Shown here piece by piece: positions 25,647 through 33,581 of a stretch of DNA of 64,000 nucleotides. Both the position numbers and the translations under genes were made by a program. This DNA comes from DAOTWA01 sp034435955. GTDB lineage: Bacteria; Chloroflexota; Anaerolineae; Anaerolineales; Anaerolineaceae. The stretch's first letter is position 1, and the number at the start of each line of letters is the position of its first letter. The stretch spans positions 1-64,000 of the forward strand of contig DAOTWA010000005.1 in NCBI GenBank assembly GCA_034435955.1, read 5' to 3'. The notes below the pieces were generated by a model. The model saw only the letters and a list, made by a program, of their open reading frames with translations. It did not search any database and was not told the DNA's origin.

Positions 25647-25676
25647 ATTATACTAGAACATATATTCTAAAGTCAA
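25647..25676 (-). promoter_or_regulatory. Sigma70-type promoter with LexA-box-like operator in spacer
   Basis: Reading leftward: TTGACT (25676-25671), an 18-base spacer, TATAAT (25652-25647). The spacer is almost filled by the palindrome TAGAATATATGTTCTA (25669-25654), which has a single mismatched pair. Read on the plus strand it is AGAACATATATTCT, which matches the Gram-positive LexA box CGAACATATGTTCG at 11 of 14 positions. A repressor bound there would block RNA polymerase. LexA control is inferred; no lexA gene is in the window. Confidence 0.7.
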
Positions 25677-25815
25677 GTGGCATCACACGTGAGGTGAATG
25701 AAAATGATGATATGGGCCGGGTTGAAATGTTCTGTAGTGGGGTCTATGCTTCGTGTTTCGTATAATCGGCTGTCCGTACAAGATATGAATTTAAGGACAT
25801 AGTACCCTCTTTTTT

Positions 25816-25859
25816 TGTGATAGTTTTCACATGACAGGTTCGCCTTTCCGGGGTATAAA
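25816..25859 (+). promoter_or_regulatory. Class II CRP-type promoter of hydrogenase operon
   Basis: TGTGA-TAGTTT-TCACA (25816-25831) is a perfect CRP-family palindrome. It overlaps the first base of ATGACA (25831-25836), which with a 17-base spacer leads to TATAAA (25854-25859). The predicted start near 25866 puts the palindrome centre at about -42, the class II activator position. Another TATAAT at 25761-25766 lacks a -35. The first gene starts at 25920. Confidence 0.65.
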
Positions 25860-25919
25860 GCCTTGTTGCAGGATCCGCTCTTTCGCTGCGATCCAACCAA
25901 GCCCGTGGAGGCAGGATTG

Positions 25920-26393
25920 ATGGTGTATGCGTTGATTGTTTTGGGTATGCTGGCATGCGCGCTGCTGGCCGTCCACGCCAGAAGATTGATGGTCTCGGCT
26001 CTTTGGCTGGCGGGCGCCAGCGCACTCGCCTCTCTGCTCATCTATCTCCTTGGCGCTCCCGAGGTGGCCGTAATCGAACTGAGTGTTGGGGCAGGCCTGG
26101 TAACCGTTCTTTTCGTCTTCGCCATCAACATCGCCGGAGAGGAAAGCGCCGCTGTCCGACCGCTGGTTCACCGCCCGCTGGCGTGGGGGCTGGTCGCGTT
26201 GGCTCTGCTCTTGTTGGGCTGGCTGACTTGGCCACGCGTCCTGATCTCCCCCGCTCCACAAACGGCGAGCTTTGTCCAGACCTTTTGGCGCGACCGTTTC
26301 CTTGACGTGCTGCTGCAGATCGCACTGATCTTCAGCGGCGTGTTGGGCATTTTGGGGCTGCTTACCGATGGTGAGCATAAGGGAGCGGCATGA
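25920..26393 (+). CDS. Hydrogenase/antiporter membrane subunit with DUF4040-like domain (MbhD/MrpB-like)
   Basis: The protein has 157 residues from ATG 25920, preceded by GGAGG. Its N-terminal half, ALIVLGMLACALLAVHARRLMVSALWLAGASAL followed by LLGAPEVAVIELSVGAG, is the DUF4040 pattern of Mrp/Mbh subunits (three helices with an acidic residue in the third, VIELSVGAG). The second half adds helices near 90-110 and 130-150. It is the first of eleven co-oriented genes of a group 4 hydrogenase and overlaps the next by four bases (ATGA). It should form part of the ion-translocating membrane arm. Confidence 0.75.
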   Translation: MVYALIVLGMLACALLAVHARRLMVSALWLAGASALASLLIYLLGAPEVAVIELSVGAGLVTVLFVFAINIAGEESAAVRPLVHRPLAWGLVALALLLLGWLTWPRVLISPAPQTASFVQTFWRDRFLDVLLQIALIFSGVLGILGLLTDGEHKGAA

Positions 26394-26701
26394 GCTGGAA
26401 CATCGGCGTGATTGTCCTTGCAGGGATATTGGGGTTGCTGGGTGTCGGTCTGTACGGCTTGCTCGTCCTTCGCAATCTGATCAAAGTGGTGATAGCCATG
26501 CAGATTCTGGTCAAGGGCGCTATCCTGGCTCTGGTAGCCGCTGGCGCAGCTCAGGACCAGATCTCCCTGGGTCAGAGCCTGGCGCTGACGGTAATCGTGG
26601 CGGACACCATCGTGTCTGTGGTCGGTCTGGCCCTCGCGGTGCAGGTGCGAAGCCATTGCGGCACGCTCGACGTACGCGCCCTCTCAAGGCTGAAGAAATA
26701 A
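26390..26701 (+). CDS. NuoK/MnhC-like membrane subunit
   Basis: The 103-residue protein has three hydrophobic helices in the NuoK/MnhC/HyfE arrangement: VIVLAGILGLLGVGLYGLLV, NLIKVVIAMQILVKGAILALVAAG and LALTVIVADTIVSVVGLALAVQV. NLIKVVIAMQIL corresponds to the NLI.lll.iElm stretch of NuoK, although the usual Glu is Gln here; the second helix lysine is kept. It is coupled to both neighbours (ATGA before, three bases after). It would sit next to the antiporter-like subunits and help proton or sodium transfer. Confidence 0.8.
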   Translation: MSWNIGVIVLAGILGLLGVGLYGLLVLRNLIKVVIAMQILVKGAILALVAAGAAQDQISLGQSLALTVIVADTIVSVVGLALAVQVRSHCGTLDVRALSRLKK

Positions 26702-26704
26702 ACC

Positions 26705-28462
26705 ATGGCTGTCGTTCTCACCCTCATGACCATCGCCCTGCCGTGGGTAGGGGCCTTAGCCGTCTGGCTCATCGGCGACGCGCGTTCGCGTCTGCAGTCC
26801 GCTCTGGCTGTGGCCTTTTCGGCTGCCGCTGGCCTGGTATCTCTGGCGTTGATCCCTTACGCGACGGGCGGTTACGAATTTTCCGTCTTCGATGCTGGTG
26901 AAGCTTTCGGTCGCTTCACGTTTGCCCCTGACGGCCTCGGGGTTTACCTGGCGGTCATCGCGACCATTATCGGTTGTCTGGCGGTGGTCTTCTCCCTGGA
27001 TTACATGAAGGGAGAACACCAGCTTGGCCGCTACTACGCTTTCGTGCTCTTCTTCGTCGGCGCGATGGCTGGCCTGGTGTTGGCCAGCAATTTGTTTCTT
27101 GTCTTCCTTTTCTGGGAGATCACCGCTCTGTGCTCATATGCCCTGATCTCCTTTCATAACGATGATCCCAAGGCGGTGGCAGGGGGCATCAAGGCGTTGA
27201 TCATTACCGGGTTGGGTGGCATCGGCCTGCTGGCCGGCGCCCTGCTGGCCTACAGCTACCTGGGCACGTTCAACATCAGCCTGTTCCTTCAGAATGCTGG
27301 CCAGATGCCAGCAGGCGCGCTGGCTACAGTCGCCTTTGGCTTCCTGGCTGCTGCGGCGGCCAAGTCGGCTCAATTCCCTTTCCAGACCTGGCTACCCGAT
27401 GCGATGGAAGCGCCTACACCGGTTTCTGCGTTGATCCATGCTGCTACCATGGTCAACGCTGGCGTATACTTGCTGGCGCGCTTTTACCCCGCCTTCGCCG
27501 CAGTGCCCGCCTGGCGTATTACCGTGATCTCCATTGGGGTTATCACCGCACTGATGGCCGCCAGCATGGCTGTGGTCTCTAACGACCTAAAGCGTGTGCT
27601 GGCTTATTCGACGGTCAGCCAGCTTGGCTACATGGTATACGCCATCGGCGCGGGCGGCATCTTCGCCAGCCAGTTCCATCTGCTCAACCACTCGGCCTTC
27701 AAGGCGCTGCTCTTTCTTGGCGCCGGCGCAGTGATTCACGCCACCGGTACGCGCGACCTGCGCTTGATGGGCGGCCTCGGCAGGGCAATGCCCGTAACCC
27801 GCGCCGTTTTCATCATCGGTTCCCTGGCGCTGGTCGGCATACCCGTCTTGAACGGCTTCTGGAGCAAAGAGCTGGTTTTGGAGGCCGGATTTCTGGGCGG
27901 CCCTTTATGGGCCTACCTGCTGGCTATACTGACTGCCGGTCTGACTGCCCTGTACACCTATCGCTGCCTCTACTTGGTGTTTTACGGCCCATCGCATGGC
28001 AAAATTCCTCCTCACGACGCAGGGTATGCCATGCGCGCAGCCCTTTATCCGCTGGCCATCGCCGCTCTGGTCACCTGGCTGCTGGCCGGACCTTTCTCTC
28101 GCATGCTCGCAGCCAGCCTGCCCTTCCACGAAGTGGACCTCCTGCCGACCTGGGAAATGGCCGTGGAGGTTTTGTCCGCCCCCCAGACCTTTCTGGCGCT
28201 GGCTGTCATCGCACTTGGCCTGGCTGCCTGGCGCTGGAGAGAACGCTTATCGCCTGTGGCGAATGCCTTTCATGGGTTGGCCCAGGCTGCTTCCAATAGC
28301 TATGGCTTCGAATGGCTCAATCGCCAGGTGGTCACGCTGACGCAGGAAGCGGGGGAGGCATTACGCTCCACGCAAACCGGCCAGCTCAACTGGAATGTGG
28401 TCGCCATCGCTGGGGCGCTCGTCCTGGTCCTGGCAATTGTCATTTTGGGTAGTGTGCTGTGA
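26705..28462 (+). CDS. Antiporter-like NuoL/HyfB-type proton-conducting subunit
   Basis: The 585-residue protein has about fourteen to sixteen transmembrane helices and the complex I subunit 5/antiporter core: FFVGAMAGLVLASNLFLVFLFWEITALCSY (helices 4-5 with the functional Glu in FWEIT), FPFQTWLPDAMEAPTPVSAL (the broken helix 7 region, with Lys in AAAAKSAQFPF), VSNDLKRVLAYSTVSQLGYM (Lys) and HLLNHSAFKALLFLGAG (His/Lys). These are the ion-channel residues. It resembles NuoL, MrpA N-terminal and Hyf/Hyc large membrane subunits. Its stop overlaps the next start (GTGA). It pumps H+ or Na+ driven by the hydrogenase module. Confidence 0.88.
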   Translation: MAVVLTLMTIALPWVGALAVWLIGDARSRLQSALAVAFSAAAGLVSLALIPYATGGYEFSVFDAGEAFGRFTFAPDGLGVYLAVIATIIGCLAVVFSLDYMKGEHQLGRYYAFVLFFVGAMAGLVLASNLFLVFLFWEITALCSYALISFHNDDPKAVAGGIKALIITGLGGIGLLAGALLAYSYLGTFNISLFLQNAGQMPAGALATVAFGFLAAAAAKSAQFPFQTWLPDAMEAPTPVSALIHAATMVNAGVYLLARFYPAFAAVPAWRITVISIGVITALMAASMAVVSNDLKRVLAYSTVSQLGYMVYAIGAGGIFASQFHLLNHSAFKALLFLGAGAVIHATGTRDLRLMGGLGRAMPVTRAVFIIGSLALVGIPVLNGFWSKELVLEAGFLGGPLWAYLLAILTAGLTALYTYRCLYLVFYGPSHGKIPPHDAGYAMRAALYPLAIAALVTWLLAGPFSRMLAASLPFHEVDLLPTWEMAVEVLSAPQTFLALAVIALGLAAWRWRERLSPVANAFHGLAQAASNSYGFEWLNRQVVTLTQEAGEALRSTQTGQLNWNVVAIAGALVLVLAIVILGSVL

Positions 28463-29973
28463 ACTTCGTGAATTTCACCTGGATGATCCTCCTGCCGCTG
28501 GCCGGCGCTCCCCTGATCTACCTGCTTGGTCGGATCGGCATCTTACGATGGCCGGGAACGTTCGGCCCGGGCCTGGCCCGCTGGGTCTGCGCAGCAATCC
28601 TTTTGACTGCCGGGGTGGTTTTCGTTCAGTCAGCCTTGACTTTTAACCAAACCAGCATCCAGACTTTCACGCTGGGCGCCGTCAATCTGCGCCTGGATGG
28701 CCTGGCGTTGCTTATCTCCGGCCTGGCTCTCGTCCTGGGATTTCTGGTGGCGATTTTTTCTGGACCTTACCTGGCCGGGGAAGACGACCAGGAAAAATAC
28801 TACGCCTTGCTCGCTTTGCTCGTGGGCTCGATTTCCGGCCTGGCTTGCGCTGCCGATTTGTTCAACCTGTGGGTGTGGTTCGAGGCCATGGCCTTATCGA
28901 CGTATGTGCTGGTAGCTTTTTACGAAGCCAGGCCGGAGTCGCTCGAGGCAGGAGTGAAATACCTCGTCCAAAGCGCGGTCGGTTCTGCCTTGGTGGTGTT
29001 CGCCATCGCTGCCGTATTCGCAGCCACCGGAGTGCTTGACTTGGAGCGCATACACACTGTCGCCCGGTCATCGCCTCTTCTCCTTGGCGCCGGTGCTCTT
29101 TTTATGGTTGGCTTCGGCGTCAAAGCCGCCCTGGTTCCCCTTCATACTTGGCTCCCGGACGCCCATTCCCAGGCGCCAAGCGGCATCAGCGCTCTGCTTT
29201 CCGGCGTGGTGATCGAAGCCGGGCTGATCGCTATGCTGCGTGCATTGGGTGCGCTGATGGGCGTCTCGCTGATCTGGGGCCCTTTGTTGCTGGTCTTTGG
29301 TGCCGCCAATATGCTCTTCGGAAACCTGATGGCTCTGCGCCAGAATCAGGTCAAGCGCTTGCTGGCCTATTCCAGCCTGGCCCATGTGGGTTATATGCTC
29401 CTCGGATTGGGGGTAAGTATGACCTTCGGCCTGGCAAACGGCGCGGAAGGTGCTTTCTTTCACCTCCTCAACCATGGCCTAATGAAAGCGCTCGCCTTCC
29501 TGTCAGCCGGCGCGCTGCTTTATGCGTTGTACATCGCCCATGATGAGCACCGCCCTCTGACTGTCGAAGATCTGGCCGGCGCTGCCCGCCGCTATCCACT
29601 CCCCACCTTCGCTCTGAGCGTGGCGGTTTTGGGATTGGGCGGCCTCCCGCCGCTGGCCGGCTTCATGTCCAAATGGCAGATTTTCGTGGCCGGCTTCCAG
29701 ACGCATGACATCCGGATTTACGCGCTGGTGATCTTTGCCGCGCTTAATAGCCTGCTCTCGCTGGGGTATTACGCCCCCATTGTCAACCGGATGTACCGGC
29801 ATAAGGCCAGCCCACGGGTTCTGGAGGGCGATCCGCTGCCAGCTATCATGGCCATCCCGCTGGTTCTGCTTGCGCTGGCCGTGATTGTGCTCGGCATTTT
29901 GCCCAACCTGGCCACCTGGCTGACTGCGCCAGCCGCCGGTTCTCTGCTCGCCGTCCTCGGAGGAGGAGGATAA
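28459..29973 (+). CDS. Antiporter-like NuoM/NuoN/MrpD-type subunit
   Basis: The 504-residue protein starts at GTG overlapping the previous stop (GTGA). Its motifs include LFNLWVWFEAMALSTYVLVAF (Glu in helix 5), KAALVPLHTWLPDAHSQAPSG (Lys and the broken helix), LRQNQVKRLLAYSSLAHVGYM and HLLNHGLMKALAFLSAG, plus GGLPPLAGFMSKW near 395. This pattern fits MrpD/NuoN-type proton-conducting subunits. Two large antiporter-like subunits in one operon suggest two ion paths per complex. An AGGAGG precedes the next gene after a 12-base gap. Confidence 0.87.
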   Translation: MNFVNFTWMILLPLAGAPLIYLLGRIGILRWPGTFGPGLARWVCAAILLTAGVVFVQSALTFNQTSIQTFTLGAVNLRLDGLALLISGLALVLGFLVAIFSGPYLAGEDDQEKYYALLALLVGSISGLACAADLFNLWVWFEAMALSTYVLVAFYEARPESLEAGVKYLVQSAVGSALVVFAIAAVFAATGVLDLERIHTVARSSPLLLGAGALFMVGFGVKAALVPLHTWLPDAHSQAPSGISALLSGVVIEAGLIAMLRALGALMGVSLIWGPLLLVFGAANMLFGNLMALRQNQVKRLLAYSSLAHVGYMLLGLGVSMTFGLANGAEGAFFHLLNHGLMKALAFLSAGALLYALYIAHDEHRPLTVEDLAGAARRYPLPTFALSVAVLGLGGLPPLAGFMSKWQIFVAGFQTHDIRIYALVIFAALNSLLSLGYYAPIVNRMYRHKASPRVLEGDPLPAIMAIPLVLLALAVIVLGILPNLATWLTAPAAGSLLAVLGGGG

Positions 29974-29985
29974 GGTGCGAAAACT

Positions 29986-30297
29986 ATGAACGCGCTGCTC
30001 TCACCTCCGCTCGCTTTCCTGGCTTATACATTCCTGGTAGCTCTGATTCTGTTATTGGGGCGGGCCATGGCTTCTGGCGGTAAGGCCACGAAGACGAAAA
30101 CCAGCCTTTATGCGAGCGGCGAAGAGGCATCCCGCAGCCTTGCCGCCCCAGGGTACCGTCCATTCTTCCGGGTAGCTTTTTTCTTTGCTGTCCTTCACCT
30201 CGGCGTGCTGGTGCTGTCCACCGGTGGATTGACCTGGACGGTCGCGGTGTACCTGCTGGGCCTCATGCTGGCCCTGATTGGACTGATTTTGGGATGA
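29986..30297 (+). CDS. Small membrane subunit, NuoA-like
   Basis: The 103-residue protein has three hydrophobic helices (about 8-25, 55-75 and 80-102). Between helices 1 and 2 lies SLYASGEEA, then YRPFFRVAFFFAVLHLGVLV, which parallels the PYECG..... F.v.FFl.alLFllFD layout of NuoA. In energy-converting hydrogenases the related loop often reads YACGE. Placement between the antiporter subunits and the hydrogenase small subunit supports a role at the joint between membrane and peripheral arms, around the quinone-like cavity. The assignment is by pattern and context. Confidence 0.65.
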   Translation: MNALLSPPLAFLAYTFLVALILLLGRAMASGGKATKTKTSLYASGEEASRSLAAPGYRPFFRVAFFFAVLHLGVLVLSTGGLTWTVAVYLLGLMLALIGLILG

Positions 30298-30395
30298 CGG
30301 TCTTGTATTTTTATACATGAAAGAAGCTGTGATCGTGATACATTCAAATAAATTGTCACTCGAAATATAGGAAGTTCTTAGGATTAGAGGTTGCC

Positions 30396-30920
30396 ATGAC
30401 GCATTCAATAGATGATGCCTGGAAATCCGTCCTGGATGATGTTCGCTTGTGGGCGCTCACCAACTCCCCATGGGCTATCCACTACAACAGCGGCTCGTGC
30501 AACGGCTGCGACATCGAGATTCTCGCCACCCTTACCCCGCGCTACGACCTGGAACGTATCGGTATTAAATTGCAAGGCAGCCCGCGCCATGCGGATGTGT
30601 TGATTTGCACCGGTCCGGTCACTCTCCAGTCACGTGACCGTCTGCGCCGTATCTATGAGCAGATGCCCGAGCCCAAGTTTGTCATTGCAGTCGGTTCTTG
30701 CGGGCTATCGGGAGGAGTCTTCGCCGGCTGCTATAACGTATTAGGTGGTATTGACACGATCATACCCGTAGACGTCTATGTCCCTGGTTGCCCTCCCCGT
30801 CCAGAGGCCATCATCCACGGCGTACTCGTGCTCATAGAGAAGCTAAAGCAAAGCCACGCACTTCCAGCCAGGAGCAGGTCGGCCGCCAGAACCGCCGCGA
30901 CGGTCAAAAGTGAGGTTTAA
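30396..30920 (+). CDS. Group 4 [NiFe] hydrogenase small subunit (NuoB-like)
   Basis: The 174-residue protein carries the four cysteines of the proximal 4Fe-4S cluster: SGSCNGCDIE (Cys35 and Cys38), AVGSCGLSGG and VPGCPPRPE. It lacks the twin-arginine signal and extra clusters of periplasmic hydrogenases, as expected for the short cytoplasmic group 4/NuoB type. It passes electrons between the ferredoxin-like subunit and the NiFe site. AGAGG precedes the ATG. The 98 bases before it hold no gene. The last 25 residues are basic and low in complexity. Confidence 0.9.
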   Translation: MTHSIDDAWKSVLDDVRLWALTNSPWAIHYNSGSCNGCDIEILATLTPRYDLERIGIKLQGSPRHADVLICTGPVTLQSRDRLRRIYEQMPEPKFVIAVGSCGLSGGVFAGCYNVLGGIDTIIPVDVYVPGCPPRPEAIIHGVLVLIEKLKQSHALPARSRSAARTAATVKSEV

Positions 30921-30922
30921 GA

Positions 30923-31471
30923 ATGGAAACCGAGGAATTACTCATTCAAGCAGAAGATCTATTGAAGCCCTGGACGCGCTGGTGTCGGCGAGAACAATCC
31001 AATATCCTCACCGTTTCCGTCTCACGCCGCGACCTGTTGCAGTGTGTCGCCCGCCTGCGCGAAGCTCATTGGGGATACCTGTCCGCCATTACGGGTCTTC
31101 ACCTTCCAGGATTAACCAAAACCGCCGATGAGGAAACGCAGTGGTCCCGTCTCTCCCACGAAGTTGACATACACTCGGCTCCGCCTCATACCGGTGATTC
31201 CTTCGTGGTCCTGTACCACTTCTGCCATGGGAACGCCGTGCTCAACCTGCGCGTACACCCTCCCAGCCTTGAGGATGCCTCCGTGCCCAGTATTTGCAAT
31301 TTGATCCCTTCTGCCACCCTTTACGAGCGTGAGCTTCAGGAGATGTTCGGCATCCGTGTGGATGGCACGCCCAACGATGACCGCCTGCTCTTGCCCGACG
31401 AATGGCCACAGGGGGTTTACCCGCTGCGTAAATCCTCGCCTTCCCGGCAAGCTGGCGAGATTGGAGGGTAA
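30923..31471 (+). CDS. NuoC-like hydrogenase subunit
   Basis: The 182-residue soluble protein fits the 30-kDa (NuoC/HycE N-terminal) family: LREAHWGYLSAITGLHLP in the first half, FVVLYHFCHGNAVLNLRVHPP in the middle and SATLYERELQEMFGIRVDGTPNDDRLLLPDEWPQGVYPLRK at the end, given here in parts of the family signature YERE.yDmfGi.F.gHP..rr. It starts two bases after the small-subunit stop. It is a structural link between the small and large subunits and has no cofactor. Confidence 0.88.
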   Translation: METEELLIQAEDLLKPWTRWCRREQSNILTVSVSRRDLLQCVARLREAHWGYLSAITGLHLPGLTKTADEETQWSRLSHEVDIHSAPPHTGDSFVVLYHFCHGNAVLNLRVHPPSLEDASVPSICNLIPSATLYERELQEMFGIRVDGTPNDDRLLLPDEWPQGVYPLRKSSPSRQAGEIGG

Positions 31472-31480
31472 GGAGGTATC

Positions 31481-32662
31481 ATGGCCAATCAAAAAGGTTC
31501 TAAATTTATTATTCCGATTGGGCCGCAGCACCCGGCTCTCAAAGAGCCCGGCCACTTCGAGTTTACCGTCGACGGCGAGATCGTCACCGGAGCCTCCGTA
31601 CGTCTGGGCTACGTGCACCGCGGCATCGAAAAAGCGACCGAAGGGCGTACCTGGGTTCAAAACCTTTACCTGCTCGAGCGCGTTTGTGGCATTTGCTCTC
31701 ATGTTCACGCAATGGCCTACGTACTCGGCGTGGAAAGGCTGGCCGGAGTGGATGCGCCCCCACGCGCTCAGGCCATTCGCACCCTGACTGCCGAGCTGGA
31801 GCGTGTCCATTCCCATTTGCTTTGGCTGGGAGTGGCTGCCCATGAGGCCGGCTTCGACACCCTGTTCATGTATTCCTGGCGCGACCGCGAGACGGTGATG
31901 GACATCCTGGAAAGCCTGACCGGCAACCGGGTGAACTACTCTGTCAATGTGCTGGGAGGCGTGAAAGTAGATGTGAACGACGCCTTGCGCGATACCATCC
32001 TAAAGGGCATGGATTTCCTTGAAGAACGCACCCGTCATTACCTGAACGTGGTCACCACCGACAGCACCTTCCTGGCGCGCACGCGTGGCATCGGTATTAT
32101 GACCGCCGCCCAAGCCGAGGAGTTGGGCGCTGTCGGGCCCACTGCCCGCGCCTCTGGCGTCGCCCGCGACGTGCGTGTGGACGCTCCATACGCCTATTAC
32201 CCGTCCGTCGATGTCCGCATCGTCCTGGCCCAGGCTGGCGACCTGGCGGCGCGTTTCGTTGTGCGCATCCAGGAACTGTTTGAAAGTTACCACTTGATCC
32301 GAACTATTTTGGATAACCTGCCGCAGGGCGAACTTGAAGTGCGCGTGTCACGCCGCATCCCCGAAGGCGAGACCGTCAGCCGGGTGGAAGCCCCTCGCGG
32401 TGAACTGTTCTACTTCATCAAGGCCAACGGTTCAGATAAACCCGAGCGTATCAAAGTACGCACCCCCAGCCTGTGCAATTTCGGCACTGTCGTCGCTACT
32501 GCCATCGGACACAAATTGGCAGACATGCCCATGTTGCTGGCTGGCATCGATCCATGCTTCTCTTGCAACGACCGCATGGTTCAGGTGATTGACCAGAATG
32601 GTGCTTCCCGCCTGTGGTCCTGGGAAGACCTGGTCCGTCATGGGATTGAGACCTATCGATGA
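31481..32662 (+). CDS. Group 4 [NiFe] hydrogenase large subunit (HycE/NuoD-like)
   Basis: The 393-residue protein keeps both NiFe-binding motifs: ERVCGICSHVH (Cys69 and Cys72) and DPCFSCNDR (Cys359 and Cys362). True complex I NuoD lacks these, so this is a hydrogenase. After DPCFSCNDR comes a 28-residue tail starting MVQVIDQNG, matching the E. coli HycE pattern, where the peptide after the Arg is removed once Ni is inserted. The protease needed is encoded two genes further on. GGAGG precedes the ATG. The subunit performs H+ reduction or H2 oxidation at the cytoplasmic side. Confidence 0.92.
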   Translation: MANQKGSKFIIPIGPQHPALKEPGHFEFTVDGEIVTGASVRLGYVHRGIEKATEGRTWVQNLYLLERVCGICSHVHAMAYVLGVERLAGVDAPPRAQAIRTLTAELERVHSHLLWLGVAAHEAGFDTLFMYSWRDRETVMDILESLTGNRVNYSVNVLGGVKVDVNDALRDTILKGMDFLEERTRHYLNVVTTDSTFLARTRGIGIMTAAQAEELGAVGPTARASGVARDVRVDAPYAYYPSVDVRIVLAQAGDLAARFVVRIQELFESYHLIRTILDNLPQGELEVRVSRRIPEGETVSRVEAPRGELFYFIKANGSDKPERIKVRTPSLCNFGTVVATAIGHKLADMPMLLAGIDPCFSCNDRMVQVIDQNGASRLWSWEDLVRHGIETYR

Positions 32663-33579
32663 ACGCGATTTCGCCGCTGCTCGTCCTGCTTTTTTTCCCC
32701 GGCGGCCTGTTCATTCTGGCAGGCGGACTGGCGTACGAGTGGGTCGACCGCAAGCTGGTGGCTCGCTTCCAGAATCGCATCGGTCCCCGCTGGTTCCAGC
32801 CCTTGGCCGACGTAGCCAAGCTGCTGGCCAAGGAGGAAATCGTACCGGACGGTGTCCACGCTGGCCTGTTCGTCGGACTTCCCTTAGTGGCCTTGGCAGG
32901 CGCTCTCACTGCCGCCTTGTATGTCCCCATGGCAGGCCTGAAGCCGGCTTTCAGCTTCACCGGCGACCTGATCGTGGCCTTGTATCTGCTCAGTCTGATG
33001 ACCCTATGCACAGGCCTGGCCGGAGCCAACACCGCCGACCGCTTTTCACTCATCGGCGCCACCCGTACCTTAACTCAGCTCTTCTCCTACGAAGCTCCCT
33101 TCCTGCTATCACTCCTGGGTCCGGCTATCGTGGCGGGAACCTGGCGCATCGACCAGATTCACCTCTATGCGCAGTCACACCCATGGCTCCTCCTCACCCA
33201 GCCAGTCGGTTTCCTGATCGCAATCGTCGGATTGATGGGTAAGCTTGAATTACCCCCCTTCGACGCTCCCGAGGCCGAGACCGAGATTGTCTCTGGAGCC
33301 TTAACCGAATATTCCGGCCGCGGCCTGGCGCTCTTCCGCCTGGGCAAGAATGCTGAATTGTTCATCGGCCTGACCCTGGTCGCGGCTTTTTATCTGGGCG
33401 GTCTGGTTAACCCACTGGCTTTCCTGCTCAAAACCCTGGGGTTGCTGTTCGTCATGGCCGGGCTGCAATCCCTCTTCGCCCGCTTACGCATCGATCAGAC
33501 CGTTGGGCTGTGGTGGCGGTATGGTGCGTTACTGGCCTTGGCACAATTGTTGGTATTGATCATCTTTAGAGGAGTGTGA
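32659..33579 (+). CDS. NuoH-like membrane anchor subunit
   Basis: The 306-residue protein has about eight transmembrane helices and the subunit 1 motifs: YEWVDRKLVARFQNRIGPRW (first loop, cf. ERK...Q.R.GPn), GLAGANTADRFSLIGATRTLTQLFSYE and GKLELPPFDAPEAETEIVSGALTEYSG with the conserved acidic loop. It overlaps the large-subunit gene by four bases (ATGA). It connects the hydrogenase module to the antiporter-like arm. The stop overlaps a possible GTG start of the next gene. Confidence 0.9.
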   Translation: MNAISPLLVLLFFPGGLFILAGGLAYEWVDRKLVARFQNRIGPRWFQPLADVAKLLAKEEIVPDGVHAGLFVGLPLVALAGALTAALYVPMAGLKPAFSFTGDLIVALYLLSLMTLCTGLAGANTADRFSLIGATRTLTQLFSYEAPFLLSLLGPAIVAGTWRIDQIHLYAQSHPWLLLTQPVGFLIAIVGLMGKLELPPFDAPEAETEIVSGALTEYSGRGLALFRLGKNAELFIGLTLVAAFYLGGLVNPLAFLLKTLGLLFVMAGLQSLFARLRIDQTVGLWWRYGALLALAQLLVLIIFRGV

Positions 33580-33581
33580 AA

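Noticed and set aside
25761..25766. Perfect TATAAT as main hydrogenase promoter
   Set aside because: No acceptable -35 lies 16-18 bases upstream, whereas the ATGACA-17-TATAAA promoter with the CRP-type site is better placed.
31481..32662. Reading the operon as ordinary respiratory complex I
   Set aside because: The NuoD-like protein keeps both CxxC nickel motifs and a cleavable tail, and a maturation protease is in the operon; complex I lacks these.
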